Below are positions 29,057-38,565 of a stretch of DNA of 45,782 bases, piece after piece (position 1 is the first letter of the stretch; each line of letters starts with the position of its first letter). Source of the stretch: Allorhodopirellula solitaria (GTDB lineage Bacteria > Planctomycetota > Planctomycetia > Pirellulales > Pirellulaceae); contig NZ_SJPK01000024.1 in assembly GCF_007859855.1 (NCBI RefSeq), positions 1 through 45,782 of the forward strand, in the 5' to 3' direction. The position numbers and the translations under genes are program-made. The notes beneath the pieces were generated by a model. It was not told where the DNA came from. It did no database searches and saw only the letters and a list, made by a program, of their open reading frames with translations.

Positions 29057-30475
29057 TCATGGTATTTGGATAATCCATGAACGCCAAACCTCTTCGCCCG
29101 TGCAGTGGACAGTAAGAGACCGTTCGCGAGCCCATTGGTCGACTGCTGATTTCACCTCGAAGTTGCCCGATGGAAGCACTCCGTCCAAGTAATCATGGCC
29201 TGCCAGAATACCGCCCGGTCGAACCTTTTTTGACCAAATCTCCAAATGATCCCAGACCGCTTGGAAATAGTGCTGTTCGTCGAGGTAAACCAAGCACAAT
29301 GACCTGTCGGCGTATCGGCCGGCAGCCTCGGCTGGCACTTCGCGACGGATGTGGCAACGACTCGCAAAGCTACCCAATCGCCGCCGTGTTTCGTTGTAGG
29401 CGTGATCGATCTTCCACTGCGGAAGATTGTTCTTGTCCACGTGCTGGGCGTCATCGAGACGGCATACCCAGGCATCAATGCAGTCAAGTTGCCTGCATCG
29501 CCACCGGCGTAGTAAGGTCTCAGCAAAACGGCCGTGCTGATCGCCAATCAAGACGCCATGCCCTCGAAGCCCGACGTCGTTGAGCCAATCTCCCAATAGA
29601 GCCCGCGTCGCCACCATTGGCGAGGGGAAGCGACCGCGCTGGGTGTCAGTTGGGATGTGGGAACGCAATGACTCAGTGGTCGGCAAATCACCACTCTGGT
29701 CGCTTATTTCCGCTGGACTGGGTTCCGGCAGCACGTGATCAAGATAGTTAACTAGTGCTGGGCCGAAGGCGCCGTCGTCGAAATTGAGAAAGGACTTGTC
29801 TTGGCAGTCCGTTCGAACCTGCTCGCCGGTGGGCTGCTCTCCGTGAAAGCCGACATAACCCCCTTCATCACCACGATGGACCAGGTCCATGGGACCGTGA
29901 AGGCAGGCGTGATTCAGTACTGCGGTGGGGCCCAGCATCCCGTACCACCGATCTTGGGTAACAAAATCCTGGAAATCTTCATAGGCATCTTGGACCCACT
30001 GCTTCCGATAAAACGTCGGCGTGTGCGTCTCAAAGTTGTACGTCGGATAGCCGAGACGAACCAATAAGTCGTAGGTGCGCCACAGCGACTCGGCCCATAG
30101 TCCGGTTCCTCGGTTCTGAACATTTCTCAAGTCATCAATATACCTGCATGAACGTGCTGACTCGGGGCTGAGTTCGTTCAAGCAGATAAAATCGTCGCAG
30201 AGCCAAATGTATTCGTCCGCAAGATCAGGGATGTGCGAGGAAGCCAGCAACATGATGAAGAAGTTTGTCATGGGCGTCCGGTAGGAGCCAAGATCGGCCA
30301 TTGCCTCATGCGGAACATGCTCGACAAAAGTCTGGCTATCGGCGAGAAAGACAGGCCGATCGCCGAAGATCCAAATCTTATCTAGCCAAGGCGCGTGCTT
30401 GGCCAGACTACGAAGGGAATATCGAAGTTCCAGATCATCATGCTGGCTGTGACGGTAAAAGTAAAGTGCATCCAT
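29057..30475 (-). CDS. Stealth-like sugar-phosphotransferase fused to a SAM methyltransferase-like domain
   Basis: 472 residues. The N-terminal half matches the Stealth/capsule phosphotransferase pattern: ELRYSLRSLAKHAPWLDKIW, then SYRTPMTNFFI and an EYIWLCDDFI acidic motif. The C-terminal half (from about residue 285) looks like Methyltransferase_24: GVLIGDQHGRFAETLL, LCLVYLDEQHYFQAVWDHLE, then RPGGILAGHDYLDGV and KSAVDQWA. Likely acts on cell-surface polysaccharide, transferring a sugar phosphate and methylating. It stands alone on the reverse strand with no glycan genes beside it. Confidence 0.65.
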   Translation of the reverse strand: MDALYFYRHSQHDDLELRYSLRSLAKHAPWLDKIWIFGDRPVFLADSQTFVEHVPHEAMADLGSYRTPMTNFFIMLLASSHIPDLADEYIWLCDDFICLNELSPESARSCRYIDDLRNVQNRGTGLWAESLWRTYDLLVRLGYPTYNFETHTPTFYRKQWVQDAYEDFQDFVTQDRWYGMLGPTAVLNHACLHGPMDLVHRGDEGGYVGFHGEQPTGEQVRTDCQDKSFLNFDDGAFGPALVNYLDHVLPEPSPAEISDQSGDLPTTESLRSHIPTDTQRGRFPSPMVATRALLGDWLNDVGLRGHGVLIGDQHGRFAETLLRRWRCRQLDCIDAWVCRLDDAQHVDKNNLPQWKIDHAYNETRRRLGSFASRCHIRREVPAEAAGRYADRSLCLVYLDEQHYFQAVWDHLEIWSKKVRPGGILAGHDYLDGVLPSGNFEVKSAVDQWARERSLTVHCTGEEVWRSWIIQIP

Positions 30476-30599
30476 GTGGGACCTTTGAAAGAGCGGACTG
30501 CGTCAGCGATCAGGCGAGATAGGGCTATTTGACATCATTTATCGGCCAGCCGTGGGCTATTGCAGATCGAATTCGTTCAGGCACCTTTGCCTGATTGCT

Positions 30600-30641
30600 A
30601 AAAAAGCTCACGATGCCCAACCGGTTGTGATCCGGCTGGGC
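30600..30641 (-). terminator. Rho-independent-type terminator
   Basis: On the reverse strand GCCCAgCCGG, 7-base loop, CCGGtTGGGC (one mismatch), then a T-run (30600-30605), placed 24 bp after the stop of the reverse gene 30665-31063. Confidence 0.55.
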
Positions 30642-30664
30642 TCGGGAGTCTGGGGTGGTGAAGG

Positions 30665-31063
30665 CTAGTTCAATGCGGGCCGTTTGCCTTTGAGCTCATC
30701 GATCAATGTGGAGGCTTCGCGGATCGTGAGTGCTGAGAGTGCCGACACTCCGAACCGATCGTGGAGCGTGCGGTCGAGCGTGATGCCTTGTCGCTTGGAC
30801 ATGACCGCGATCGCGTTGATCTGCTTTTCCGTCGCGAGACGCTTCGCGGACGGTTGGTAACTAGCGGGTGCTGATTGCGGGGATTCCCGCTGTGGCGATT
30901 CCGTCGCGAGTGATTGTTCTGCCAGCAACCGGCAACGCCGGACGGCGGCGAGAATCGCGTCATCACTTGCCTGGCCGTCTAGCGGCACAGAGACTCGGAT
31001 TTTCGGTCCTGGTTGCCCTTGGGAGCTGTCGGTCGTGATGCCGATGGTGAGTGATTGATGCAA
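30665..31063 (-). CDS. Small mobile-element-type protein
   Basis: 132 residues. The C-terminal 50 residues ([42 protein letters not shown]) match a small helical module I know from plasmid and integrative-element proteins. The N-terminal part begins with a beta-rich segment and is followed by a Ser/Pro linker. Function unknown. It follows the broken ThiF gene on the same strand and may come from the same PRTRC-type plasmid cluster. Confidence 0.55.
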   Translation of the reverse strand: MHQSLTIGITTDSSQGQPGPKIRVSVPLDGQASDDAILAAVRRCRLLAEQSLATESPQRESPQSAPASYQPSAKRLATEKQINAIAVMSKRQGITLDRTLHDRFGVSALSALTIREASTLIDELKGKRPALN

Positions 31064-31079
31064 ATGTGTTCTCCTGAAT

Positions 31080-31628
31080 TGAGGATGTGAATTCGCTAGC
31101 GACGTTCAGTTCGCTGGCGAGTAGGTTAAAGGTGAAATCGCTGTCCCGTGGCATATCACGGAGCCAGCGTGTGAATTGATGCACGGACAAGCCCGCGGCA
31201 ATCGACGCTGCGTAGATTGTCGATTTTGTCGTGCAGGTTCCTGCGTGAGCATCATCCTGAGCGAACAACGTCGATTCGTACGAGTGACGTGATTTGCTGG
31301 GCTCAGCCGTTAGTTAACGAATCGTCTCGCCGTTCATCCGGGTATCGATCAGCAGTTGGGTCCGCCTTTGAAGGCATCGCCAGACCGTTGCCTGCGTCGC
31401 GATGCTGTCGACGCAGTAGAAAACGACATCACCGGTGCGGTGCATCGAACGGAAGCGGTCAATGATGAAGTCGATTTCGATCGACGGATCGATGCGTTCG
31501 ACCTCCAGCATCGTTGCCGTCACCTTGGCTTGCCCGATCTCATCGGCCCGGTAGCCTTGAGTGGTGACGTTGGTCAGCTCGGCGGTGTCGAAGTCAATCA
31601 ATTGCAACCTCGTAACACCGATCGAGGC
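31080..31628 (-). pseudogene. Broken ThiF/E1-like gene of PRTRC type
   Basis: Reading on the reverse strand from about 31628, the ThiF core is clear: IGVTRLQLIDFD, ELTNVTTQGYRADEIGQAKV and DVVFYCVDSIATQ. The N-terminal glycine-rich nucleotide loop is missing. The frame is stopped by TAA at 31314-31316 right after MNGETIR, then continues in the same frame as [19 protein letters not shown] and [18 protein letters not shown], the expected C-terminal part of PRTRC-system ThiF proteins. So the gene has both a truncated start and a nonsense codon. Confidence 0.7.
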
Positions 31629-31635
31629 GGGTTGC

Positions 31636-32119
31636 AGAGCGGCTGGGAGATCCCCAAGATGCGGCCGGAGTTCTTCACGGACCAGTATGGCCTGATCGTA
31701 GTTTACTTTGCCGAGTGGGTGCGTGAGATGCGGAAACGCAACTTCGGGGATGTGATCAACAAATGCTTCAAGCTCGGGCGAGGCCTCAACCAGCGAGACT
31801 CGATCGCAGTCAAGCACACGGTCTGAGGACTACTGAAGCTCCTGTTTCCCAATGAACGGGACGACAAGGAGGCCTTCCGTCGCTGCCTGGAATACGCTCT
31901 GGAAGTTCGCTGTCGAGTAAAGTAACAACCCAAAAAAAGATCGGCGGCATGGAGTTCTACGACGTCCACTTCAGCTACATCGACATGGAGCCCGGCGAAG
32001 AGAAGTCCATCAGCGTGGCTAAGCAGGGCGGTGGCGCTCTCATTCCCGATGGCCCACTGAATCCAGGGGTTCTGCACACGTTCGCCGCCGGCGGCGCAGG
32101 TGGGATTGGTCGTGAATAG
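31636..32119 (+). pseudogene. brxL: Decayed C-terminal remnant of BREX Lon-like protease BrxL
   Basis: Forward translation gives GWEIPKMRPEFFTDQYGLI, REMRKRNFGDVINKCFKLG and LNQRDSIAVKHTV, then a TGA (31824-31826), GLLKLLFPNERDDKEAFRRC, LEYALEVRCRVK and TAA (31923-31925). After a frameshift in the A7 run at 31932-31938 it resumes as IGGMEFYDVHFSYIDMEPGE and GGGALIPDGPLNPGVLHT, ending at TAG 32117. This is the conserved C-terminal half of BrxL from type I-like BREX anti-phage systems. Two stops, a frameshift and a missing N-terminus make it inactive. Confidence 0.8.
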
Positions 32120-32313
32120 GAATTTCCACACGCTTTTTCATCATGAGCCTTCCAAATGACGGCCGAGCTAGCTCCTAATCCCGATGAAAAGGTGGGTTTT
32201 CACGACCGCGATGCAGCCGCATTGCTCTCCATCCTTACCAATCACAAGCTATGATACACGCACGCTGCCTAGCTGAACGACGAGATGAAAATCCAAATTG
32301 AGGTCGAAATGAC

Positions 32314-33078
32314 GTGAGTGCGAAGAGAATACGCAAGCAGCAGATTCGGAAGTGGCGAACGCGGTTTGAGGCGACGGATGCTGCGGGACGAATCCAGAAT
32401 ACCTATGACATCAGCTGCGAAGCAAAGAAGCTCGTCAAAGAATACGGCGACGAAGCAGTTCGAGCGGCGTTACGCGAGGTCGTAAACGGAGATCGGTCGA
32501 GCGCAGTTCGGTTGGCGAAGGTATCTGGTTTTCCAAAAAAAATGCTGGAGCGTGCAGTTCGGCATGTGGAGAAGTCACAGAAAAAGCGAGAGGAACACCG
32601 AAGCAGCAACACGCCGCATCAGCGAGGCCGGCGAGCGAAGGGCGGTGACCGAGCAAGAAGGTCGGATGGTTTCTCGCAGACTCATTTGATGATTCTTGCC
32701 AGCATCGAGAAGAAGCCTGTTCGCGACAAGCTATTTGCTCGCTCGCTCGAAGAAGGATGGGGTTCAACCCGGCTACGAAAAGAATTGAAAGACCTTAAGG
32801 GGCTACCTGTCACGCGTCCGCTGCATACCGCATACTCGATACAGAAGCGGGCGCAGGCTCTGGCCGATGCGATCAAAGCGGTGGACGAAGAGAGTTTATC
32901 GCAGGCTGTTGGCGGGATGAAACCGGCTGACCGATCAGCTGCGATTGATTCGTATCAGAAAGCCTACGATCTACTTGGGGATATCGCGTACGATGCATCC
33001 GACAAGTGTAGTGCCTTCATGGGCATCATCGAAAAGCTGAAACAGTCGGAGGACGAAGGCCAAGACGGGGCGGAGTGA
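32314..33078 (+). CDS. Hypothetical basic-N-terminus protein
   Basis: 254 residues from GTG. Helix-rich: a Lys/Arg-rich first third (KRIRKQQIRKWRTRF, then RRAKGGDRARR), a middle segment FSQTHLMILASIEKKPVRDK with SLEEGWGSTRLRKELKDLKG that could be DNA-binding, and an acidic coiled C-terminus. I do not recognise the family. Its uninterrupted frame between pseudogenes and a tRNA fragment suggests cargo of an integrated element. Confidence 0.55.
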   Translation: MSAKRIRKQQIRKWRTRFEATDAAGRIQNTYDISCEAKKLVKEYGDEAVRAALREVVNGDRSSAVRLAKVSGFPKKMLERAVRHVEKSQKKREEHRSSNTPHQRGRRAKGGDRARRSDGFSQTHLMILASIEKKPVRDKLFARSLEEGWGSTRLRKELKDLKGLPVTRPLHTAYSIQKRAQALADAIKAVDEESLSQAVGGMKPADRSAAIDSYQKAYDLLGDIAYDASDKCSAFMGIIEKLKQSEDEGQDGAE

Positions 33079-33303
33079 AGAGTCGCTCAGCTCAATAAAA
33101 TTACTCGTGACAGCAGGCCGAATACCTGCGAAAAGCGTTACCGGAAAACTACCGATATGGGGGTGTTTCAGGGGGTGCAATACCGCAATAAACGCCTCTA
33201 GTTGCCACGGGCATGGCACTTCTGATAGGCTTGTTTAACGAGAGAAGAGGGCTTTTTTCGCAGAAAAGCCCGGAACCACGGATGTGAATTATCGCCTCTG
33301 GGG

Positions 33304-33339
33304 GTGCAGAGGTCGCAAGTTCAAATCTTGTCATCCCGA
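33304..33339 (+). tRNA. tRNA 3'-end fragment (probable attachment-site remnant)
   Basis: A complete T-arm (GCAAG, loop TTCAAAT, CTTGT) at 33315-33331 is followed by an acceptor 3' strand CATCCCGA. No matching 5' half, D-arm or anticodon arm lies upstream in the expected distance. Such tRNA 3' ends are left at one end of elements that integrate into tRNA genes. Confidence 0.55.
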
Positions 33340-33348
33340 TCTATCGAG

Positions 33349-33384
33349 AACCCCGGGAAACTCGCGTTTTCCGGGGTTTTTTCG
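33349..33384. terminator. Strong hairpin terminator after the tRNA fragment
   Basis: AACCCCGGGAAA and TTTTCCGGGGTT pair over about 12 bp (one G-T wobble) with a short CTCGCG loop, followed by a T-run. Its position directly after the tRNA end fits the original tRNA terminator. Confidence 0.65.
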
Positions 33385-33730
33385 TGTCCGGACACCGCTT
33401 CGTCGGTGTGGTCCACAGTAGACGAAGCTGCCTCATTTTGATTACTTTGGACTGGGTCTGGGGCTACCGTCGGGGCAACCAAACTTTCAGCCTCCGCTGG
33501 TGGCTTGGTAATCGGCATTGTCGGTAGCAACTCAACTGCCGCCGACGTCGCCAACAACACGCTAGCCGAACCCTTCGAATGGATTCGGCGACGATCGTCG
33601 TTCGCCCGTCGGTGACTGCCGTTGATCTTCCCGTCGCCGCCCTGTCAGCCACCAACCGAACGCCACCCACAGCCACTCGCTCTGACGCGAGCCGAGAGCC
33701 TGCCCCAGGGCCTCGCTGGCTTGCCGGCAA

Positions 33731-34042
33731 TCACTGCCGCCGTAGCCATTCGTCTCGAGCCTCGATCGTCGCCTTCTCGACGGCATAGGCCTGCAGGAAC
33801 TCGTCGCGCCGCTCCTGCTCGCCCCAGTGGCCCTGATAGTTGTCGTACTTGGTTTCACCGGTCGTCGTATGGAACACGACCGGATACCGCCACTGCCGAA
33901 GCTGAACAGCGAGCCCTGTCACGGTCTCGCTAAAAAGCTTCAACTTGCCTTCGACCGGCTGATCGAGTCCCAGCCGAACACACCCAGCCCGAACCGCTGC
34001 AGCGTCCCGGACCTGAGTGGAAATCTGCACCACGTGCGACAT
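33731..34042 (-). CDS. DUF1257 (Ycf35-like) family protein, C-terminally short
   Basis: 103 residues from an ATG with GGAGG about 8 bp upstream. The N-terminus MSHVVQISTQVRDAAAVRAG, then LKLFSETVTGLAVQLRQWRYP and YDNYQGHWGEQ plus FLQAYAVEKATIEAR, are characteristic of DUF1257. Family members usually extend some 20-30 residues further; here the frame stops after EWLRRQ, so a 3' disruption is likely. Molecular function of the family is unknown to me. Confidence 0.65.
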   Translation of the reverse strand: MSHVVQISTQVRDAAAVRAGCVRLGLDQPVEGKLKLFSETVTGLAVQLRQWRYPVVFHTTTGETKYDNYQGHWGEQERRDEFLQAYAVEKATIEARDEWLRRQ

Positions 34043-34414
34043 ACGCGCCTCCTCGCAGAGGAAATAGGTAAACCCCGGTGGCTACAACGCCACCGTCACC
34101 TATATGTAGCGAAGAATGGGTAGCAATTTAGCCCTGCCCGTCGATTTCAGCCTTTCGCGAAGATTGCAGTCAAAGCCGGAGCCACCGTGTTAGCCGATAA
34201 CGAGATCACAAGATGCGGGTGGGGATAGCTTGGGATGCCCGGGCATGTCCAAACTTCTCGCAAAGAGTCCCGCGACTCGACGTGTCGGTCGATGAAGCCG
34301 GCGTGCCGTCGACGAATGAGAAGGTGCTCCGGCGTCGGCCACCGGCCAACACGCACATACCGAAGCCGCAGAAAAACGACCCCTTTCCCCTTTTCCTCAC
34401 CGGACAGCTTCCAA
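34043..34414. other. Region without a recognisable gene
   Basis: Open frames on both strands overlap each other and show no family resemblance. Nothing else seen. Confidence 0.35.
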
Positions 34415-34678
34415 ATGTTGATCGATGTCGTTTCGCCATTGCTGACGACGCTCCGCGATGCGACAAGACTTCATAGTCACTTCCGAGACGACGTAAAACT
34501 TCTGATCGAAGCGCATCCGGAACGATACCTTCATCTCTTGCAAAAAGTGCTGCCTGAGGAAGTTCGATACTGGCCGTACGGGATCAGCAGCACTCTGGAC
34601 ATGATTGCAGCGGCAGACGATTCGTTGGCTACGGACGCCCGCGTTCGCGATCTGCGGCGACGATGGGACGCAAGGTAG
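34415..34678 (+). CDS. Possible small hypothetical protein
   Basis: 87 residues from an internal ATG. Composition looks protein-like (helical; LLIEAHPERYLHLLQKVLPE, STLDMIAAADDSLATD), unlike the low-quality sequence before it in the same frame. No good RBS. It could be the 3' remnant of a longer gene. No family recognised. Confidence 0.35.
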   Translation: MLIDVVSPLLTTLRDATRLHSHFRDDVKLLIEAHPERYLHLLQKVLPEEVRYWPYGISSTLDMIAAADDSLATDARVRDLRRRWDAR

Positions 34679-35252
34679 ACGTTCTGGAAAGTAGGCATTC
34701 TTATTTTCAGCAGCTCGTTGCCAGCAACCTCAGGTGTCCGACGCCGGATCTTCCTCCTCATCTTCCTAAATGCACCGGCGATCAAACTGGAGCATCCAAG
34801 TTCGGCCGCGATGGGGCGCGGAAGCGGATCAGATCAATGCGATCTAGCAGCGTTCGCTCGACGCTGAAGTCGATGCAACCGATGTGCGCCGCACGAGGCA
34901 TTGCCGAGACCGCTAAAGGCCAGTTTCACGGCATTGCAATTTTCCGGTATCGCTGGCAGAGGCAGTCGATTTGGCGGAAGCTTGGGGCCGCCAACGTAGG
35001 TTTGCTACGTGGGCTCAACGCGTCAATCGCGAGTCCCTCAGCGCAGGCAACACTCAGTTTCTGACTCAGAACGGTTCGACAATGGTCACCAACGTAACCC
35101 ATTGCAGGAAGTAAAACGTCGGCAGTCTAGCGGCGTTGTTCAGCCCCTATGGTCAACATAGATATCCCCCGTCTGGCAGAGGCTGCAGAAAACCGAGATA
35201 ATGCGAACCACTTGTGGATCTGCATGGTCTTCGAAAATGAGAGACGCGTCGA
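34679..35252. other. Intergenic region upstream of the caspase gene
   Basis: No convincing gene. The open frames present are Arg/Ser-rich shadow types. It must contain the promoter for the caspase-CHAT unit but I cannot point to clear -35/-10 boxes. Confidence 0.35.
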
Positions 35253-38200
35253 ATGGCGAATCACATATACGCACTGCTCGTTGGCATCAACGATTATCCG
35301 CATCATGTTGGCCGACTCTATGGCTGCCTCAACGACGTGCAGCACGTCCACAACTATTTGTCGAACACCTGCGATCGCAGTCGGCTTCACATTGAAACGC
35401 TTCTGGATTCTGATGCAACTCGCCGCAATGTCGTCGGTCAGATACAAACGCACCTCGGCAAGGCGGGAAAGGATGACGTCGTCGTTTTCCATTTCTCGGG
35501 CCACGGCGCCCGTTCAAAGTCGGCCTCACAGTTTCGGCAGTTCTTTCCGGATGGCTGGGACGAAGGACTCGTCTGCCACGACAGCCGGGATCCCGGTGGT
35601 TTTGATCTGGCAGATAAAGAGTTAGCCGTCCTGCTGGCGGAGGTCGCCAGGAACGAACCCCACCTTGCCGTCATATTTGATTGCTGCCATTCCGGATCAG
35701 CCACACGGAATGCTGATGACTTCACGCAGCTCAAGGCGCGGCAGACCCACGAAGTATTCGACGAGAGGCCGCTGGAGACCTACCTGGACGGCTACTACGC
35801 GAAACTTCATAACCAGGGAAAACCACTTCAAATCCCGGCCAGCCGTCACATCTTGCTCGCCGCTTGCCAGCGTATTCAAAAGGCGTGGGAAGGCAAAGAC
35901 CACAACGGCGTGTTTACCAGTACGCTGCTCGAAGTGTTGGGCAAGTCCGGCTCGGACATTTCTTACGCCGAGCTCTTCGTCCGTTGCCGGGCCGCAGTCC
36001 GCAAGCGGGCCGACAACCAGGATCCGCAGTTCGAGACCTACTGCGGATTCCCTGCCTACACAGGATTCCTCGGCAACCGGTCTTCGCATGCCGCTCGCCG
36101 CTTCAGCGTCTACTTCGAGAACCGGAGCTGGCGGATCGATTGTGGCGCGCTTCACGGCCTGCCGAGTGATCCGGACAACACCGTCGAACTAGCACTCTTC
36201 CCGGAATTCGACCAGTCGCGTGTGGCCGGACATGCCGCGACGACGCAGGTTGGGACGCAGAAAAGCGACTTGCAACTGCTCGACTTCGAAGCCGACCCGG
36301 CGACCCGTTTTCAGGCCGAGATCACGACTCTGCCCGTACCGCCATTGGCCGTGCATCTGGAAGGCAACGCCCAGGACAGAGATTCGTTCGAGAAGTTTTT
36401 GAACGCGTCGGGCGATCGCTCGTTGGGTATTTCCTTGCTGACTGACGCGCCGGAAGCAGCACGCTACACGCTGTGCGCCGAAGACGGCAGTTATCTGTTG
36501 AAGTTCCGCGAGACGGACCGGTTGATTCAAGGTGCGAAGGGCTACACCCAGCAGGCCGCGGAGTACATGTTCGCGATTCTGAAACAGGTCGCGGCCTGGG
36601 AGCGAGCCGTCGTTTTGCAGAATCACTCGACCAGGATGAATCGGGACGATGTGCCGTTCCAGTTCTGCGAATTACTCGGCGACGACGATCATGCCGAACA
36701 GTATTCCTGCCCACATGGCGAGATCACCCTCGACGTCAGGAGGGAGAACGGCGAGTGGCAAGCCGTGCGAGGAGTACTGAAGGCCCGCAATCTCACGCCG
36801 CAGCCGCTGCACCTGCTGCTGGTCCATTTTGCGGACGATTACGGGATCCAGGTGCTGTACAACGAGCGGGTCGAACCCACGGACTCGGACTTCACGGTCA
36901 CGCTCGACGGCAACGCGACCTTCAATCTGTCTCTGGATGACAACGAAGGCGACGAAGCGATCCACACATTCAAACTGATCGTGAGCACCGAGAAGGTCGA
37001 CGATTTCCTGCTGGGACAAGAACCGTTGGAGATCGGCCGGATCTTTGACCCGCGGGCAACGAGGAGTACGAAGGGATTAACGTTCGGCCCGCCTCGTAAA
37101 AAACTCGTTCACGAAAACGAATGGTTTACCAGGGATCTGCACATAAAACTCGTCCGGCAACTCGACCGGGTCACGACAAAGGATACGACACTGGCCGGTG
37201 GCAAGATCACGATCAAGGGCCACGCGTCGCTTCAGGCTGGCGTCAGCCTGAGCGCTGCCAAAACGACCACTCGCAGCGTGGGAACCGCTCCGGACATCTA
37301 CCGCGCCCTAGAGCGGCAGGGCATGCAGCTACTGAACTTCTCCGGCACGCGCGGCGACAGTGAAAACATCCTTGAGTTGACGGACATCCAAAATGCTGAC
37401 GCCCTCAAGCAAGACCCGCTGGAAATCGAACTGAACGTCGAGCTGGCGGTGGGCGAATTTATTCTGCCGTTGACGTTTGACGGCGAGCACCTGTTGCTGA
37501 CCGGCGATCCGTGGCAGGACGAACAAGGACGGACGCACGTCCGCATCGAGCACATCCCCGAAGTCCCGGACAACCGCCGCAGCCTCGGCCGGGCCTTGCA
37601 GATGTACTTCTTCAAGACATACCTCGGGCAGGAGAACGTCAATCGGCTGTGCTGGATCGAGTACAAGACTGACGCGTCGTTCGAGCGGCATCGCAGCGGC
37701 GTGGCCGAAAAGGTCGCGGCGGCGAAAAGCGTGCTGCTGCTGATTCACGGCATCATTGGCAATACCGACAGCATCGTTCAGGCGTTGAAACTGGCCCAGG
37801 ACGCCGACGGACGAAGCATCGATCAGAAGTTCGACCTCGTGTTGACTTACGACTACGAAAACCTCAGCACGCCAATTGCCGAGACCGCCGTCAGGCTGAA
37901 ACAGCAGCTCGCCGAAGCCGGACTGCGCGAAGGCGACGACAAGCGACTGACGTTGCTCGTCCATTCGATGGGCGGATTGGTTTCCCGATGGTTCATCGAG
38001 CGGGAAGGCGGCAACCGGGTAGTCGATCATCTGGTGATGTTCGGCACGCCCAACAAAGGTTCGCCGTTCGGAAAAGTGGACATGGCGCGGCGGCTCTCTA
38101 GCCTTTTGACCACCTTGGCGATCAACACGTCTCCACCGTTCGCCCCGTTCGGTGCGGCCTTGCTCTCCGCGCTGGTCCGTTCGCAGAAAGTCACACCGAC

Positions 38201-38537
38201 GCTCGAACAGATGAACCCGGGCTCCGAATTCATCCGCATGCTGAACACCAGCGACGACCCGGCCGTGCCCTACACGATCGTGTCGGGCGACATCCGCGAC
38301 TACAGCGAGGAATCGGACAAGCTGATCCCGAAGTTAATCGCCAAGCTCGGCGGCGGCCCCCTGTTCGATGCGCTTTACCAGGACGCCGCCCACGACATCG
38401 CCGTCAGCGACGCCAGCATCCGCAGCATCCCCGACAACCGCACCCCTGCACCCCAAAAGTGCAACGTGATCTGTCACCACTTGAATTACTTCGCCTCCAA
38501 TGTCGGACTGAAGGCAATGGCGGGGGTTGCGTGGTGA
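35253..38537 (+). CDS. Caspase-like (C14) protease fused to an alpha/beta hydrolase
   Basis: 1094 residues. Residues 1-270 form a caspase/metacaspase-like domain with the catalytic dyad H84 (HFSGHG) and C145 (DCCHSG), plus a typical YALLVGINDYP start and an AACQ strand. The middle (about 280-790) is beta-rich and unassigned. The C-terminal third is an alpha/beta hydrolase of the lipase/PGAP1 type, with LLIHGIIGNTDS and nucleophile elbow HSMGG (S905), and a likely catalytic His near DAAHDIAV. It lies 28 bp upstream of the CHAT-STAND gene on the same strand, so the two are probably co-transcribed. Inference: proteolytic activation of a membrane-damaging hydrolase, or hydrolase and protease effectors in one chain. 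No signal peptide. Confidence 0.8.
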   Translation: MANHIYALLVGINDYPHHVGRLYGCLNDVQHVHNYLSNTCDRSRLHIETLLDSDATRRNVVGQIQTHLGKAGKDDVVVFHFSGHGARSKSASQFRQFFPDGWDEGLVCHDSRDPGGFDLADKELAVLLAEVARNEPHLAVIFDCCHSGSATRNADDFTQLKARQTHEVFDERPLETYLDGYYAKLHNQGKPLQIPASRHILLAACQRIQKAWEGKDHNGVFTSTLLEVLGKSGSDISYAELFVRCRAAVRKRADNQDPQFETYCGFPAYTGFLGNRSSHAARRFSVYFENRSWRIDCGALHGLPSDPDNTVELALFPEFDQSRVAGHAATTQVGTQKSDLQLLDFEADPATRFQAEITTLPVPPLAVHLEGNAQDRDSFEKFLNASGDRSLGISLLTDAPEAARYTLCAEDGSYLLKFRETDRLIQGAKGYTQQAAEYMFAILKQVAAWERAVVLQNHSTRMNRDDVPFQFCELLGDDDHAEQYSCPHGEITLDVRRENGEWQAVRGVLKARNLTPQPLHLLLVHFADDYGIQVLYNERVEPTDSDFTVTLDGNATFNLSLDDNEGDEAIHTFKLIVSTEKVDDFLLGQEPLEIGRIFDPRATRSTKGLTFGPPRKKLVHENEWFTRDLHIKLVRQLDRVTTKDTTLAGGKITIKGHASLQAGVSLSAAKTTTRSVGTAPDIYRALERQGMQLLNFSGTRGDSENILELTDIQNADALKQDPLEIELNVELAVGEFILPLTFDGEHLLLTGDPWQDEQGRTHVRIEHIPEVPDNRRSLGRALQMYFFKTYLGQENVNRLCWIEYKTDASFERHRSGVAEKVAAAKSVLLLIHGIIGNTDSIVQALKLAQDADGRSIDQKFDLVLTYDYENLSTPIAETAVRLKQQLAEAGLREGDDKRLTLLVHSMGGLVSRWFIEREGGNRVVDHLVMFGTPNKGSPFGKVDMARRLSSLLTTLAINTSPPFAPFGAALLSALVRSQKVTPTLEQMNPGSEFIRMLNTSDDPAVPYTIVSGDIRDYSEESDKLIPKLIAKLGGGPLFDALYQDAAHDIAVSDASIRSIPDNRTPAPQKCNVICHHLNYFASNVGLKAMAGVAW

Positions 38538-38565
38538 CAATCTCACTAAAGGAGATGGGACGAGC

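Larger units (their letters stand above)
33079..33730. other. Mostly non-coding stretch
   Basis: Holds the tRNA 3' fragment and terminator described separately. The remaining sequence has only shadow-type open frames on both strands. The reverse frame 33464-33730 is GC-rich and Arg-rich and looks like out-of-frame DUF1257-gene downstream sequence rather than a gene. Confidence 0.4.

Noticed and set aside
31703-32131. Reverse-strand 142-residue open frame
   Set aside because: It is antisense to the brxL remnant, whose forward translation matches a known family.
33149-33334. Small reverse protein beginning MTRFELATSAPP
   Set aside because: This is the well-known false protein produced by reading antisense through a tRNA 3' end.
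38527-38565. TTG start for the CHAT-STAND protein overlapping the caspase gene
   Set aside because: The ATG at 38566 has a clear AGGAG upstream and directly precedes the CHAT domain.
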